In this document: positions 28,241 through 35,386 of the stretch, piece by piece
How the letters are laid out: every line of letters starts with the position of its first letter
Numbering within the stretch: position 1 is the first letter of the stretch
Origin: Clostridia bacterium
Lineage (GTDB): Bacteria; Bacillota; Clostridia; Oscillospirales; CAG-272
Assembly: GCA_017387685.1 (NCBI GenBank)
Contig: JAFOEU010000055.1
Span: 1 to 64,000, forward strand
DNA: 64,000 nucleotides
Reading direction: 5' to 3'
Translations under genes and position numbers: made by a program
The notes under the pieces: generated by a model
Told to the model about the DNA's origin: nothing
What the model saw: the letters and a program-made list of their open reading frames with translations, nothing else
Database searches by the model: none

Positions 28241-28903
28241 ATGAAAAAACTTATTGCACTCACTCTCGCACTTCTTATGCTCACCATGAGCTTTGTTGCT
28301 TGCACCGGTAACTCTGACGAGACCACCGAGGCTCCCGAGACTACCGTAGCTCCCGATACCACCGAAGAAGTAACTGAAGCTCCCGTAGTTCTTCCCTACG
28401 CAAACGCAGCAGAGCTTCTTCAGATCATCTTCGAGAAGTACAACGCAGCACAGGCAACCGACGACACCAAGCTTTGGGTTTGCGGCGGTAACATCAACAA
28501 CTTCGAAACCTGCAATCCCGAGGGTCCCGCAGCATTCGTTGCTCTTGACAACGAGGACTACAACCAGAACCTCGGTATTCCCGCTGCAGAGGCTGACAAG
28601 ATCGCTTCCGCTGCTTCCATGTTCAACATGATGAACGCTAACACCTTCAACTGCTTCACCGTTCAGCTTAACGACGGCGTTGACGCTGACGCTTTCATCT
28701 CCACCCTCAAGGACAACATCCTTGCTCGTCAGTGGATCTGCGGCGCACCCGAGAAGCTCGTTATCGCTAAGGCTCCCGGCAACTGCATCATCGCTGTTTG
28801 GGGCGTAGTTGAGTTCGGCGGTATCGTTGATCCCGTTGCTCAGAGCTTTGCAACCTCCGTTGAGGGCGTAGAGATCGTTGTTGAGCACAACTTCGCAAGA
28901 TAA
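28241..28903 (+). CDS. Lipoprotein of unknown function
   Basis: 220 residues. The signal peptide MKKLIALTLALLMLTMSFVA ends in a lipobox FVAC, followed by a Thr/Glu/Pro linker (DETTEAPETTVAPDTTEEVT) and a domain of about 160 residues with no recognised family. Codon choice is strongly biased to C- and T-ending preferred codons, unlike most neighbours, which suggests high expression. AAAAAGGAG precedes the ATG. It lies between the ECF/anti-sigma pair and the O-acetylation genes. Confidence 0.78.
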   Translation: MKKLIALTLALLMLTMSFVACTGNSDETTEAPETTVAPDTTEEVTEAPVVLPYANAAELLQIIFEKYNAAQATDDTKLWVCGGNINNFETCNPEGPAAFVALDNEDYNQNLGIPAAEADKIASAASMFNMMNANTFNCFTVQLNDGVDADAFISTLKDNILARQWICGAPEKLVIAKAPGNCIIAVWGVVEFGGIVDPVAQSFATSVEGVEIVVEHNFAR

Positions 28904-28918
28904 TTAATACTTACTTTT

Positions 28919-28961
28919 ATAAGGGGATATCTGCCCATTTGGGCAATATCTCCTTTAAAAA
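28919..28961 (+). terminator. Hairpin between the lipoprotein and MBOAT genes
   Basis: AAGGGGATATCTGCCC, loop, GGGCAATATCTCCTTT. The following T run is short, so it may only partly stop transcription and allow lower expression of the two genes downstream. Confidence 0.55.
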
Positions 28962-28991
28962 GACAAAAATTCGCCCAAAGGAGCAAAATTA

Positions 28992-30389
28992 ATGCTTTTT
29001 TCAAGTATTTCATTCTTATTTTACTTCCTTCCCGCGATAATCCTGCTTTACTATATCGTACCCTTTAAGTTTAAAAATACCGTCCTGCTTGCGTTCTCTC
29101 TTTTCTTCTACGCCTGGGGCGGAGTAAAGTACGCGGGACTGATGATCATTGCGATCATCCTCGGATATATCTTCGGACTTCTTATCGAGAAGTTCCGTGA
29201 GCGTAAAATTGCCAAACTGTTCGTCGGACTTGCCGTAGCCTGCATAATTTCCTTTATGCTCTACTTCAAGTATATGGACTTCTTTATAGATAACTTCAAC
29301 AAGGTCCTCGGAACCTCGATCCCGCTTCTTAAGATCGTTCTTCCGATCGGTATCTCCTTCTACACCTTCCAGATCATCTCCTACGTCGTTGACGTATACA
29401 GAGGCGAGCGTGCACAGAAGAACCCCATCAACCTTGCCGCTTACGTTGCAATGTTCCCCCAGCTCATCGCGGGCCCCATCGTCCGTTACCACGACGTTGC
29501 CCTTGAGCTTGAAAACAGAACTCACAGCTTCACAATGTTCAGCGAGGGCGCGCGCCGCTTCGTTATCGGTCTTGCAAAAAAGGTACTCATCGCAAACTCG
29601 ATGTACGACCTCAGCGAGATCATGTACGCAGCTGAGGAAAAGACTGTTCTTATGTACTGGATCTACGCTATCTCAGTAGCCCTCTATATCTACTTCGACT
29701 TCTCCGGTTATTCCGATATGGCTATCGGTCTCGGTAAGGTATTCGGCTTCCACTTCCTCGAAAACTTCAACTATCCCTTCATTTCCAAGAGCGCGACCGA
29801 GTTCTGGAGACGCTGGCATATGTCCCTCGGCTCCTGGTTCCGCGACTATCTCTATATCCCCCTCGGCGGAAACCGCGTATCCAAGGGCAGACACATCATC
29901 AACATCTTTGCCGTTTGGCTCTTCACCGGCTTCTGGCACGGCGCATCCTGGAACTTCATCCTTTGGGGCGTATTCTTCGGAGTTCTCCTTCTTATCGAGA
30001 AGTTCTGGCTGCTTAAGGCACTTAACAAGAGCGTAGTGCTCTCGAGATTCTATATCCTTCTCGCGGCACTTCTCAGCTTTGTGGTCTTCCAGATCCCCAC
30101 TCTCCCCGAGGCATTCTCCTACATCGGCGGTATGTTCGGCGCGGGCGGAATTTCATTTGCGAACGCTGAAACACTCTACTACCTTAAGAGCTTCGCGGTA
30201 CTCCTCATTATGGCGATGGTGGGTGCAACTCCCGTAGTAAAGACCCTCGCGATCAAGTTCTCCGAGTCGAAGAAGCTCTCTAAGATCGCAAACGTGCTCG
30301 AGCCCGTTATGATCGTGGTCCTCTTCTTCGTTGTGACCGCCTTCCTCGTTGACTCGTCCTCGAACCCCTTCCTCTACTTCAGATTCTAA
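28992..30389 (+). CDS. MBOAT-family O-acyltransferase (AlgI-like)
   Basis: 465 residues, about 10-12 transmembrane segments. The hallmark stretch FWRRWHMSLGSWFRDYLYIP is followed by LGGNR and by FWHGASWNFILWG, which carries the conserved catalytic His. Relatives such as AlgI and DltB carry acyl groups across the membrane for transfer to polysaccharides or teichoic acids. The ATG has AAAGGAG at suitable spacing. The AlgJ/AlgX-like gene 14 nt downstream is the expected partner. No alginate genes are nearby, so the acceptor is some other envelope polymer. Confidence 0.93.
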   Translation: MLFSSISFLFYFLPAIILLYYIVPFKFKNTVLLAFSLFFYAWGGVKYAGLMIIAIILGYIFGLLIEKFRERKIAKLFVGLAVACIISFMLYFKYMDFFIDNFNKVLGTSIPLLKIVLPIGISFYTFQIISYVVDVYRGERAQKNPINLAAYVAMFPQLIAGPIVRYHDVALELENRTHSFTMFSEGARRFVIGLAKKVLIANSMYDLSEIMYAAEEKTVLMYWIYAISVALYIYFDFSGYSDMAIGLGKVFGFHFLENFNYPFISKSATEFWRRWHMSLGSWFRDYLYIPLGGNRVSKGRHIINIFAVWLFTGFWHGASWNFILWGVFFGVLLLIEKFWLLKALNKSVVLSRFYILLAALLSFVVFQIPTLPEAFSYIGGMFGAGGISFANAETLYYLKSFAVLLIMAMVGATPVVKTLAIKFSESKKLSKIANVLEPVMIVVLFFVVTAFLVDSSSNPFLYFRF

Positions 30390-30403
30390 GGAGGTAAAGA
30401 TAA

Positions 30404-31528
30404 ATGAATACTAAGATCAAAAATATAGTCAACGTCATTGTTTTCTGTGTTGCCGTCTTCGGATTTGCTCTGCTTTGCCTCATTCTTCCGAAGCCCGAAT
30501 TTCTCGACAGCGAGCGCCGTCCCGCCGCAGCCTTCCCCACTCTCAATATGGAGAGCATTATGAAGGACGGTCTTGAATACGGCGACAGCTTCATGAAGCA
30601 GTTTGACGATAAATACACCCCCGATAACTTCCCCTTCCGCGATTTCTTCCGTAATCTCAAGTCCTTTGTAAACACCTACGTTTTCAATAAGTCCGACAAG
30701 GACGGCGTTTACGTTGTAGACGGTATTGCGGGCGAGATGCAGGAGCAGATCGATGAGGATTCGATCAAGCACGCGGCTGAAAAGCTGACCTTCATCTACG
30801 AGAAATACCTCAAAGATAAGGGAATCAAGCCCTATATGTCGATCATTCCCGACAAGGGCTACTTCCTATCCGAGGCGAACGGCTACCTTTCGATGGACTA
30901 TCAGGAATTCATCAAGCAGATGCTCTCGAACGTTGAATTTATGCAGTATATCGATATCACCGGCAAGCTTTCCGTTGAGGATTTCTACGCAAGTGACACA
31001 CACTGGCGTCAGGAGCAGATCATCGACGTTGCAGAGACCCTTATCAACGGTATGGGCGGTAATTTCAACAGCACCTTCGAAAAGAAGGAGCTTGACGTTG
31101 ACTTCTACGGCGTATACGCAAGCCGCGCACCGAAGCCCCTTGATCCCGAAACCATCTACTACCTCACAAACGGCAACCTTGAAAACGTCAAGGTGACCGA
31201 CTGGGAGAACGGTGGCAAGGAGATCAGCCTCTACGATATGGAAAAGGCGCACGGCAAGGACGCATACGATATGTTCCTCTCGGGCGAGCTTTCGAAGGTA
31301 ACTATCGAGAACCCGAACGCAAAGACAGACCGTGAACTCGTCATCTTCCGTGATTCCTACGGCAGAAGCATCCTTCCCCTTATGGTTGAGGATTATGCGA
31401 AGATCACCGTCATCGATATCCGTTATCAGATCCCGCAGATCCTTCTGATGGGCGTTAACTTTGAGAATGCGGACGTGCTCTTCCTTTACAGCACTCTTAT
31501 TCTTAATAATAGCTCTGAGCTGAAGTAA
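30404..31528 (+). CDS. AlgJ/AlgX-like (DHHW-family) O-acetyltransferase partner
   Basis: 374 residues. One N-terminal transmembrane segment (about 8-28) anchors an extracellular SGNH-like domain. The DTHW motif (residues 198-201) and the FRDSYGRSILPLM segment, which supplies the nucleophile Ser, match the AlgX/AlgJ/DHHW group that takes acetyl from the MBOAT partner and adds it to a polymer. AAGGAGG precedes the ATG. It is the last gene of the run beginning with the ECF gene at 27070. The stop is followed directly by a modular repeat. Confidence 0.88.
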   Translation: MNTKIKNIVNVIVFCVAVFGFALLCLILPKPEFLDSERRPAAAFPTLNMESIMKDGLEYGDSFMKQFDDKYTPDNFPFRDFFRNLKSFVNTYVFNKSDKDGVYVVDGIAGEMQEQIDEDSIKHAAEKLTFIYEKYLKDKGIKPYMSIIPDKGYFLSEANGYLSMDYQEFIKQMLSNVEFMQYIDITGKLSVEDFYASDTHWRQEQIIDVAETLINGMGGNFNSTFEKKELDVDFYGVYASRAPKPLDPETIYYLTNGNLENVKVTDWENGGKEISLYDMEKAHGKDAYDMFLSGELSKVTIENPNAKTDRELVIFRDSYGRSILPLMVEDYAKITVIDIRYQIPQILLMGVNFENADVLFLYSTLILNNSSELK

Positions 31529-31716
31529 GTTATGATCTCGCTTCGCGAGAGTTATAATCCGCCTTTCAGGCGGAGTGATAATGTATTTGCCTTCGGCAAA
31601 TGTCGACTCTGACTTCTCGGCTTATGCCTCCATTTTCCTTCGGAAAACCGTCAGAGCCGCTCGCTTCGGCAAAATAAAGGTGAATTTCCGCCCCTCGGGG
31701 CGGAAATTTTCATTTT
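31529..31716 (+). repeat. Modular repeat, copy h (mini-hairpin head and core)
   Basis: Directly after the stop codon come mini-hairpins CTCGCTTCGCGAG, CCGCCTTTCAGGCGG and ATTTGCCTTCGGCAAAT, joined by AGTTATAAT and AGTGATAATG linkers. After a spacer with further small palindromes the core AAGGTGAATTTCCGCCCC with mirror GGGGCGGAAATTTTC follows (31677-31712). This core is a plausible terminator for the O-acetylation operon. Confidence 0.7.
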
Positions 31717-31740
31717 TATAAAAATATTTTGAAAAAAGGC

Positions 31741-31769
31741 TTGACAAACCGATCGATTTGTGCTATAAT
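31741..31769 (+). promoter_or_regulatory. tRNA-Arg promoter
   Basis: TTGACA (31741-31746), 17 bp, TATAAT (31764-31769): a full consensus match, about 30 bp before the tRNA. Confidence 0.85.
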
Positions 31770-31799
31770 ATTTAAGCGTTATACGAGATATAACGAAAT

Positions 31800-31876
31800 G
31801 CGCCGTTAGCTCAGCCGGATAGAGTGTTTGGCTACGAACCAAAAGGCCGGGGGTTCGAGTCCCTCACGGCGCGCCA
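31800..31876 (+). tRNA. tRNA-Arg (anticodon ACG)
   Basis: 77 nt with the 3' CCA encoded. The acceptor stem GCGCCGT pairs with ACGGCGC. The D stem is GCTC/GAGT, the anticodon stem TTTGG/CCAAA with loop CTACGAA (ACG), and the T arm GGGGG TTCGAGT CCCTC. ACG becomes ICG after deamination and reads CGU, CGC and CGA. It has its own promoter and terminator. Confidence 0.95.
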
Positions 31877-31877
31877 C

Positions 31878-31916
31878 GAAAAAAGCACCGAAGCAAAGCT
31901 TCGGTGCTTTTTTCGT
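31878..31916 (+). terminator. tRNA-Arg terminator
   Basis: GAAAAAAGCACCGAAGC, AAA, GCTTCGGTGCTTTTTTC. A duplicate of this hairpin with flanking bases is at 32083-32112. Confidence 0.9.
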
Positions 31917-32112
31917 GCCACACCGTTCGATAACTCGAACCCCGATGTGTTTTCGCTTGCGAAAACACATCACTGCTCGCGCTACCGCAGCACAAAATTA
32001 TCAAACCCAATAACGCGCGAGCTGGGGGTTCAGAGTCCCGGAGAAAATACCTTGCACCCAAACTTAGTTCGGGCGCTGCACCGAAGCAAAGCTTCGGTGC
32101 TTTTTTCGTGTC
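31917..32112. repeat. Duplicated terminator and tRNA-derived debris
   Basis: GCACCGAAGCAAAGCTTCGG plus CACACCGTTCGATAACTCGA-like flanks (31886-31943) recur at 32083-32134. Between them lie a GATGTGTTTTCGC/GCGAAAACACATC hairpin (about 31950-31972) and a stretch GGGGGTTCAGAGTCCC that resembles a T arm. No intact RNA gene is visible. Confidence 0.5.
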
Positions 32113-32186
32113 CCACCGTTCGATGCTCGAACCATAGACCTTCAGAGTCGGAGTCTGATGCGCTATCCGGCTGTTCCACGGGCAGA
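32113..32186 (-). pseudogene. Degenerate tRNA-Arg (CCG)
   Basis: On the minus strand, GCCCGTGGAACAGCCGGATA and GCGCATCAGACTCCGACTCT resemble the 5' two thirds of a tRNA: acceptor, damaged D arm and a sound anticodon arm (TCAGA CTCCGAC TCTGA, anticodon CCG). The T arm and 3' acceptor do not pair (TATGGTTCGAGCATCGAACG). I call it a pseudogene; a very divergent functional tRNA is unlikely. Confidence 0.5.
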
Positions 32187-32248
32187 AATATTACTTCATT
32201 ATTATACTATATAGATTGGTAAAAGTTAAGCATTTTGGTCGTGTGATA

Positions 32249-32277
32249 TGGACAAAAACTTTGAAATATGTTATAAT
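32249..32277 (+). promoter_or_regulatory. Promoter of the P-loop kinase gene
   Basis: TGGACA (32249-32254), 17 bp, TATAAT (32272-32277), then AAAAAGGAG before the ATG at 32298. Confidence 0.65.
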
Positions 32278-32297
32278 AAAATAAAAAGGAGTAAAAA

Positions 32298-32810
32298 ATG
32301 CCACACGGAATCGCCATTGTCGGGCTCAACGGCAGCGGAAAAACCACTCTCGGGCGTGCGCTTACGGATGCGCTCGGTTATTTCCGCATTGACGTTGAGG
32401 ATTATTACTTTCCCGCGGAGGGAGCATTTAATGAAGCGCGAAGCCGCGACGAGGTCGAGCAGTTGATGCTTGAAGATATTGAAAAGAACGGAAATTTCGT
32501 GCTTTCCTCTGTTTGCGCGGATTTCGCATCAATTGAAAAATATTATTGCCTCATAGTTTATCTTGAAGCACCAAAAGAGATGCGACTTGACCGTATAAGA
32601 AAAAGAAGCATTGATCGCTTTGGCGAACGTGTCCTTCCGGGCGGCGATCTTTACGAAAGCGAGGAGAATTTCTTCGCCTTTGCCGCAAAAAGAACGCCCG
32701 AAAAGATTGAAAATTGGTTGCCGAAATGCACCTGTCCCGTCCTCCGTATTGATTCGACCAAGCCCGTTTCGGAGCTCGTCGGCGCGATCTCAAGGGTTTA
32801 TAAAAAGTAA
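32298..32810 (+). CDS. P-loop kinase-like ATPase (shikimate/adenylate kinase fold)
   Basis: 170 residues. The Walker A loop GLNGSGKTTLGRAL is at residues 9-22. A DVEDYYFP segment, in the position of the acid that contacts the substrate, and RLDRIRKRS resemble the lid of small-molecule kinases. The fold is AAA_18/shikimate kinase-like, but I cannot assign a substrate; it is not a typical shikimate or cytidylate kinase. It stands alone between the tRNA region and a small membrane protein, with its own promoter. Confidence 0.78.
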   Translation: MPHGIAIVGLNGSGKTTLGRALTDALGYFRIDVEDYYFPAEGAFNEARSRDEVEQLMLEDIEKNGNFVLSSVCADFASIEKYYCLIVYLEAPKEMRLDRIRKRSIDRFGERVLPGGDLYESEENFFAFAAKRTPEKIENWLPKCTCPVLRIDSTKPVSELVGAISRVYKK

Positions 32811-32865
32811 GTCGCTCGACATATAAAAATATTAGAAATTCATCAAACAAATTTGCATAAAACAC

Positions 32866-32894
32866 TTGACAAACGGCAAACTACATAGTACAAT
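32866..32894 (+). promoter_or_regulatory. Promoter of the small membrane-protein gene
   Basis: TTGACA (32866-32871), 17 bp, TACAAT (32889-32894), about 80 bp before the ATG at 32978. Confidence 0.7.
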
Positions 32895-32977
32895 ATATAG
32901 TAGATAATTCGACGAAAAAACACCAAATATTCGGTTTTTCGCCTTTACTATAAATTTAGTACACACGGGAGAAAAAA

Positions 32978-33502
32978 ATGTCATATAACAGACGTACACT
33001 CTCTCCCGACTCTCCATTTGCCATCGCGGCGGCGCTCCTTTTCTTTGCCGCAGCGGCTGTCAGGACGGTCGGTTTCGTTCTCTCATACAGCGGAGAATTC
33101 TTGCTTTTTGACCTTTTCATCGAGCTTTTAGTGCCTGCGCTTTGTTGCGTCGTCTTCGGCGCAATGCTCATTACAAGAAAAAAGAGCCTTATCCCGACGG
33201 TTTTCCCCATCGTCGGCGGCTCACTTTATATAATTTTCCGCGCCGTCGGTCTTGAACTCTGGCAGGCGGTGACGGTAACCATCCTTTACGCTATCTTCGC
33301 CATCGTTTATATCCTCACGGTAACCGGAATTCTCAACACCCGCCGCGTGCTGATGTTTTTCTGCATCGGCGTTGCACTTCTTTGTCTTATCGCAAACAGA
33401 GTGGGCGAAAGCGGATCCTTAACGGGCGTGCTTTCGGTAGTATTCGTCCTTGTCGCCGTTTTCTTCGAGGCAATCGGTATGCGCCGCGGAAGGCTTTATT
33501 GA
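32978..33502 (+). CDS. Multi-pass membrane protein of unknown function
   Basis: 174 residues. About five hydrophobic segments are visible (near residues 14-34, 42-62, 70-86, 92-112 and 115-165 in two parts), with few charged residues between. There are no catalytic motifs. GGGAG precedes the ATG. A strong bidirectional terminator follows at 33531-33559, and the next gene converges. Function unknown. Confidence 0.7.
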   Translation: MSYNRRTLSPDSPFAIAAALLFFAAAAVRTVGFVLSYSGEFLLFDLFIELLVPALCCVVFGAMLITRKKSLIPTVFPIVGGSLYIIFRAVGLELWQAVTVTILYAIFAIVYILTVTGILNTRRVLMFFCIGVALLCLIANRVGESGSLTGVLSVVFVLVAVFFEAIGMRRGRLY

Positions 33503-33528
33503 GATAATAGTTAATAATGAATAAGAAG

Positions 33529-33560
33529 AAAAAATCCGCCGATTTCGGCGGATTTTTTCA
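33529..33560. terminator. Bidirectional intrinsic terminator
   Basis: AAAAATCCGCC, GATTTC, GGCGGATTTTTTC. It serves both the membrane-protein gene and the converging EamA gene. Confidence 0.85.
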
Positions 33561-33561
33561 T

Positions 33562-34449
33562 TTAAAGATTGATTATCAAAAGTCCCAAGAACGTAATCGC
33601 GATGCTGATCCCCGACTTGAGTGTCAGCTTTTCCTTGAATAGAAACGCCGACATCAGTGTTCCGATCGCCATCGTTCCGCCCTGACTGAGGGTGTAGAGC
33701 TTGGCGGCGGAGAGGTAGTTTGCGGCTTCTGTCTTGAAATAGGAGTTTGCATAGAGACAAACCGCCATTATCAGCACGAAATACCATGTCTTTTTCAGAA
33801 TCACCGTCGCGCCGTTCTTTTCCTCGGTCTTTTTGCCCGCGGTCATTGCGGTGTAGAGGACGATGAGCGTTACCGCGGCGAATACGTAGGAGCAAAGCTG
33901 GAACTGCGCCGTAGTGGTGTCGAGTCCCGAATAAATGAAGGCTTTCTGCGAAAAGTCGGTCATTCCGTTCGCAAGTCCGCAGAGGATGACCACGGCGAGC
34001 GTCTTCAGCGTCGGCTTGATCTTCGTTCCCGCGTGCATCAGGTACGCGGCGAAAACAAGTACGCAAAATCCGATGACGTCGCGGACGGTTATTTCTTCCT
34101 TATAAATGACGAAGCTCATAAGGATAGTCACGCCGACTCCGAGCATCTGAAAGACCTCGAGCATCATATAACCGCTTGAATTTGCGGCGAAAAGCCACGC
34201 GGCAACGAGAATTGCGGTCGAAATGCCCGAAAAAGCGGCGTAACCGATCAGCTTCGGGGTGATCTCAAGACCGAAAAATCCGCCCGTGACGGCAAGAATG
34301 ATTGCCGAGGTGCCGATGCACATAAGCATTCGGAAGAAGCAGATGAGGAGCGTGTCATTCAGCTTTGCCGAATAACGGCTCATCTGCTTTCCGCAATAGC
34401 CCTTGATATTGTTCGTAAGCAGCGCGATTGATAGGAATATATAACCCAT
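33562..34449 (-). CDS. DMT-superfamily (EamA) transporter
   Basis: 295 residues with about ten hydrophobic helices in two halves of five, as in EamA/RhaT-type transporters. Its start lies 12 nt after argF on the same strand, so it may be carried on the arginine transcript, and export of an amino acid or related metabolite is possible. Substrate specificity cannot be read from the sequence. Confidence 0.8.
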   Translation of the reverse strand: MGYIFLSIALLTNNIKGYCGKQMSRYSAKLNDTLLICFFRMLMCIGTSAIILAVTGGFFGLEITPKLIGYAAFSGISTAILVAAWLFAANSSGYMMLEVFQMLGVGVTILMSFVIYKEEITVRDVIGFCVLVFAAYLMHAGTKIKPTLKTLAVVILCGLANGMTDFSQKAFIYSGLDTTTAQFQLCSYVFAAVTLIVLYTAMTAGKKTEEKNGATVILKKTWYFVLIMAVCLYANSYFKTEAANYLSAAKLYTLSQGGTMAIGTLMSAFLFKEKLTLKSGISIAITFLGLLIINL

Positions 34450-34461
34450 TTTTATGCGTTA

Positions 34462-35364
34462 TTAAGACATCAGCTTGACCATAACAGCCTTCTGCGCGTG
34501 CAGACGGTTCTCTGCTTCCTCAAAGATCTCGGCGGCGTGAGCCTCGAAGACCTCGCTTGTGATCTCCTCCTCGCGGTGTGCGGGGAGACAGTGGAGCACG
34601 AGCGCGTCGGGTTTAGCATAGGTCATAACGGTGGAGTTGATCTGGTATCCCTTGAATGCCTCGCGGCGGATAGCGGCTTCGCCCTCCTGACCCATCGACG
34701 CCCAGACGTCGGTGTAGAGTGCATCTGCGTCCTTTGCGGCTTCCTCGATCGACTCGGTGCAGAGGAAACGTCCGGTAGCTTCTGCCCACTTCATAATTTC
34801 AGCATCGGGCTTATAAGCCGCGGGACAAGCGATCGCAACGCTCATTCCGGCGAGGATACAGCCGACGATGAGGGAGTTTGCCATATTGTTGCCGTCACCG
34901 ATGAAGCAAAGCTTCTTGCCGTGCAGATCGCCGCGGAGCTCGCGGATGGTCTGCAGGTCTGCGAGCACCTGACAGGGGTGAGCGTAGTCGGTAAGACCGT
35001 TTATGATCGGGATCGAGCCGAATTCTGCCATATCCTCGACCTCCTTCTGGTCGAAGGTACGGATCATAATGCCGTCGAGGTAGCGGGAGAGCACGCGGAT
35101 GGTATCTGCGGTCTCCTCGCCTCTGCCGATCTGAAGGTCGTTGGAGGAGAGGAAGAGACCCTTACCGCCGAGCTCGTGGATGCCGACCTCGAAGGAAACG
35201 CGGGTACGGGTGGAGGACTTGCGGAAGATCATACCGAGGGTCTTGCCCGCAAGATAAGGCTTTTTGATGCCCGCCTTGCGCTCGGCTTTGAGCTCGTCAG
35301 CAAGGTCGAGGATGGAGTAAAGTTCTTCCGTTGTAAGATCGGAGAGTTTGAGCAAGTGTTTCAT
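34462..35364 (-). CDS. argF: Ornithine carbamoyltransferase
   Basis: 300 residues. It makes citrulline from ornithine and carbamoyl phosphate. The carbamoyl-phosphate loop SSTRTRVSFEV (S51-T-R-T-R55), the DYAHPCQVLADLQTI segment and the ornithine-binding HCLPAHREEEIT are all present, and the last marks it as ornithine- rather than aspartate-specific. The ATG has AAAGGGA upstream. It lies 22 nt after the LRR gene and is probably co-transcribed with it. Confidence 0.96.
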   Translation of the reverse strand: MKHLLKLSDLTTEELYSILDLADELKAERKAGIKKPYLAGKTLGMIFRKSSTRTRVSFEVGIHELGGKGLFLSSNDLQIGRGEETADTIRVLSRYLDGIMIRTFDQKEVEDMAEFGSIPIINGLTDYAHPCQVLADLQTIRELRGDLHGKKLCFIGDGNNMANSLIVGCILAGMSVAIACPAAYKPDAEIMKWAEATGRFLCTESIEEAAKDADALYTDVWASMGQEGEAAIRREAFKGYQINSTVMTYAKPDALVLHCLPAHREEEITSEVFEAHAAEIFEEAENRLHAQKAVMVKLMS

Positions 35365-35386
35365 TATATTTTTCCCTTTCGGTTTG

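Noticed and set aside
27872-28888. Minus-strand reading frame (338 codons) across the anti-sigma and lipoprotein genes
   Set aside because: The plus-strand genes have ribosome-binding sites, a lipobox and operon context. The minus frame has none of these and is due to the strong codon bias of the lipoprotein.
31917-32112. Second intact tRNA downstream of tRNA-Arg
   Set aside because: T-arm-like GGGGGTTCAGAGTCCC exists, but no acceptor or anticodon arm can be built around it.
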